From positions 434,001-498,000 of the forward strand of contig NZ_FNYD01000002.1 of the NCBI RefSeq assembly GCF_900109035.1: DNA of 64,000 bases. Direction: 5' to 3'. The position numbers and the translations under genes were made by a program. This document shows positions 63,701 to 64,000 of this stretch, one piece after another. Source of the DNA: Cribrihabitans marinus. GTDB lineage: Bacteria > Pseudomonadota > Alphaproteobacteria > Rhodobacterales > Rhodobacteraceae. Below the pieces are notes generated by a model, which made no database searches, was not told the DNA's origin, and saw only the letters and a program-made list of their open reading frames with translations. Positions within the stretch are counted from its first letter, which is position 1; the number at the start of each line of letters is the position of its first letter.

Positions 63701-63799
63701 GTTCGCGAGGACCCGCTGTCAAGATCAATACGGTACCAGTCCGTCCTGACGGAATCCGTCGAAGCCGCTCTCATCGCGGCCAAGAGCTCTTACAAGTGA
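60707..63799 (+). CDS. SAM domain-class III adenylate cyclase-AAA/STAND ATPase-TPR protein
   Basis: A 1030-residue multidomain protein. Residues 1-62 form a SAM interaction domain (LDEWLEIHGFVEYRRALEEH). Residues 80-255 are a class III nucleotide cyclase with metal aspartates in LTLMFVDLVGSTQLSDEL (near residue 90) and FQGDGVIAYFGYPSAEEDDA (near 134), and transition-state residues in EAPNLASRIQAVT. An ATPase follows with P-loop ALCGEAGIGKSRLAEELS (near 304) and Walker B LLILFEDLHWVDPS. The last 400 residues are TPR-like helices. It probably makes cAMP under control of the ATPase. ATG 60707 follows GGAGG. Base use is clearly more A/T-rich than in the housekeeping genes, suggesting transfer. 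Confidence 0.88.
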   Translation: MGGGLDEWLEIHGFVEYRRALEEHDIRFIDLPLLTEEDLKELGLPIGPRRRFLAAIKTMSADLQVAQASRFGGPASKQPEIRHLTLMFVDLVGSTQLSDELDIETYRDLVHEYQTICSNAVRRHHGHLAQFQGDGVIAYFGYPSAEEDDAERAVLTGLEICTVISHLSAPGREPIKVRIGIATGDIVIDLREGHNALALGEAPNLASRIQAVTQPGTVAVSDDTKALLGANFECEMNGDYEFKGFSDPVRIWTVRDASVPELRFESRRRGKTTPIVGREGELLLMESRWHSTLRNSSQFIALCGEAGIGKSRLAEELSARIPREDRLKLSFQCLPNHGGSAFHPVIAAVNHAARITRTDDTDERLRKLRRLLSAWTDKSDTAFPVFARLLSIPLSPEPEHQEVPPEQLKEQFQDVMVGILRELATKKPLLILFEDLHWVDPSTEDLIDLFIEVLRDTPVLIICTFRPSYQPRWQGLARVTSLTISRLEDRHSRQIVHSMNEQQSIPPELEAQIIAKTDGVPLFLEEMTRMIHQRLDAAHTRATFGNALALPETLKDLLRARIDNLATPHDFVSVCAAIGRSIIPAMLPAVTGKSAETIKRLLDHLTEAQILTRRPVGDGTSYHFRHALIQEAAYELMLPSRARKLHQRIAETIVNDFPDLAARMPEQLAHHYSLSNMPENARDAWREAAEHAARQFATEETINHLRAALAENAKVGDVAARDVQELAIRRLLNVALNTHAFGSQEIRENRDRLHQLLDKTSASVQDKFLAKVVQYGTQLMLGEIDNGLKICREMQEIAGLTSDPTMAAISAHSMGMTRFMSASFDDAISCFDEALRLREYIAPDDIFAFYAADIRPVDIAMKAWAVVCRSGEHPELEGLLAAVGEEPHDFSHCYALSILAATHQVAGDVEAVMDLCAKAQEISDKRKFQYWSAWNAILHGWAIARSGDPSAGISELSRGIEDYLATGSTQMTLYARTLLADAWRAAGDFETGLATIEAVREDPLSRSIRYQSVLTESVEAALIAAKSSYK

Positions 63800-63982
63800 C
63801 ATGGGTTTCACTTGCCGTTGAATCAGGGCCACAACGCCCGAATTCATATGGTTGTAGGATGCGCCGCGACGGGCTCCCAGTCCGCGGCTACCAAGAATCG
63901 ACATTCTGGTGTAAGCTATCGACATATTTTTCCTATTGCGTACGAGTTGATTCTCCGAACTCTAATATGAAAGGGGGACAGC

Positions 63983-64000
63983 ATGTCTCGCCGCGCAGAC
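63983..64000 (+). CDS. Start of a gene cut by the window end, possibly a WYL-domain regulator
   Basis: ATG 63983 follows a strong AGGGGGA ribosome site and opens MSRRAD before the window ends. MSRRADR is a common N-terminus of YafY-type helix-turn-helix/WYL regulators, but six codons are not enough for a firm call. The 183 bases between the cyclase gene and this start show no other gene. Confidence 0.3.

Noticed and set aside
63974-63990. Possible third copy of the GGGACAGC repeat
   Set aside because: Only the left arm matches; the sequence is better explained as a ribosome site and start codon.
1-64000. CRISPR arrays, rRNA genes, riboswitches and replication origins
   Set aside because: No direct-repeat/spacer pattern, rRNA-like stretch, recognised riboswitch motif or origin-type repeat cluster was seen on either strand.

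Overview
The window reads as chromosomal DNA of a GC-rich marine alphaproteobacterium of the Rhodobacterales (Roseobacter group). Supporting this are the gene order nuoM-nuoN-birA-coaX-rnj, a SPOR lipoprotein-dac-tmk-holB-tatD operon, a dimethylsulfoniopropionate (DMSP) demethylase operon, and insertion-sequence remnants resembling those seen in roseobacters. Family assignments rest on reading motifs and recalled family features; no search was run.

Layout. 1-6 kb: end of the complex I operon, then biotin ligase, pantothenate kinase and RNase J. 6-17 kb: Nudix and DUF983 genes, an EF-hand/ECF sigma/putative anti-sigma/metal-sensor cluster, a PleD-like diguanylate cyclase with degenerate receivers, a HAD phosphatase, an MttB-like methyltransferase, a DUF4153 membrane protein, and an overlapping H-NOX-like/HNOBA-GGDEF pair. 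17.4-34.2 kb: a run of eleven same-strand genes, most touching or overlapping, that looks like one cell-envelope machine. It holds SrfB (actin/Hsp70-fold ATPase) and SrfC (P-loop GTPase-like), four single-pass or secreted proteins of unknown role (one a trypsin-like protease, one Sel1-like), a periplasmic SH3-VWA protein, a LolCDE/TagTS-type ABC transporter, a formylglycine-enzyme-like protein without catalytic cysteines, and a peptidoglycan-binding protein. 34.4-41.6 kb: leftward housekeeping genes. tRNA-Ser(UGA) follows at 41.8 kb.

From 42 kb the sequence turns patchy and accessory: remnants of a serine recombinase, a TRAP permease and an IS91-type transposase, then a leftward operon (43.7-50 kb) for DMSP demethylation and methanethiol oxidation with a divergent IclR regulator. 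Next come a CadC-like TPR regulator, IS256 and IS6 fragments, the widespread Anbu proteasome-homologue/transglutaminase/alpha-E/ATP-grasp operon (55.7-59.6 kb), an IS3 fragment, and a large, more A/T-rich SAM-adenylate cyclase-ATPase-TPR gene.

Two groups of genes appear to work as units. The srf-type cluster couples a cytoplasmic ATPase and GTPase to periplasmic VWA, protease and wall-binding parts through membrane proteins. Its ABC transporter/FGE-like/VWA subset resembles the TagQRST-PpkA post-translational switch of type VI secretion, yet no type VI structural gene is visible here. The dmd operon encodes most of the path from DMSP to methanethiol and on to sulfide. The most unusual single-gene observation is an H-NOX-like protein whose expected proximal haem histidine is a proline.
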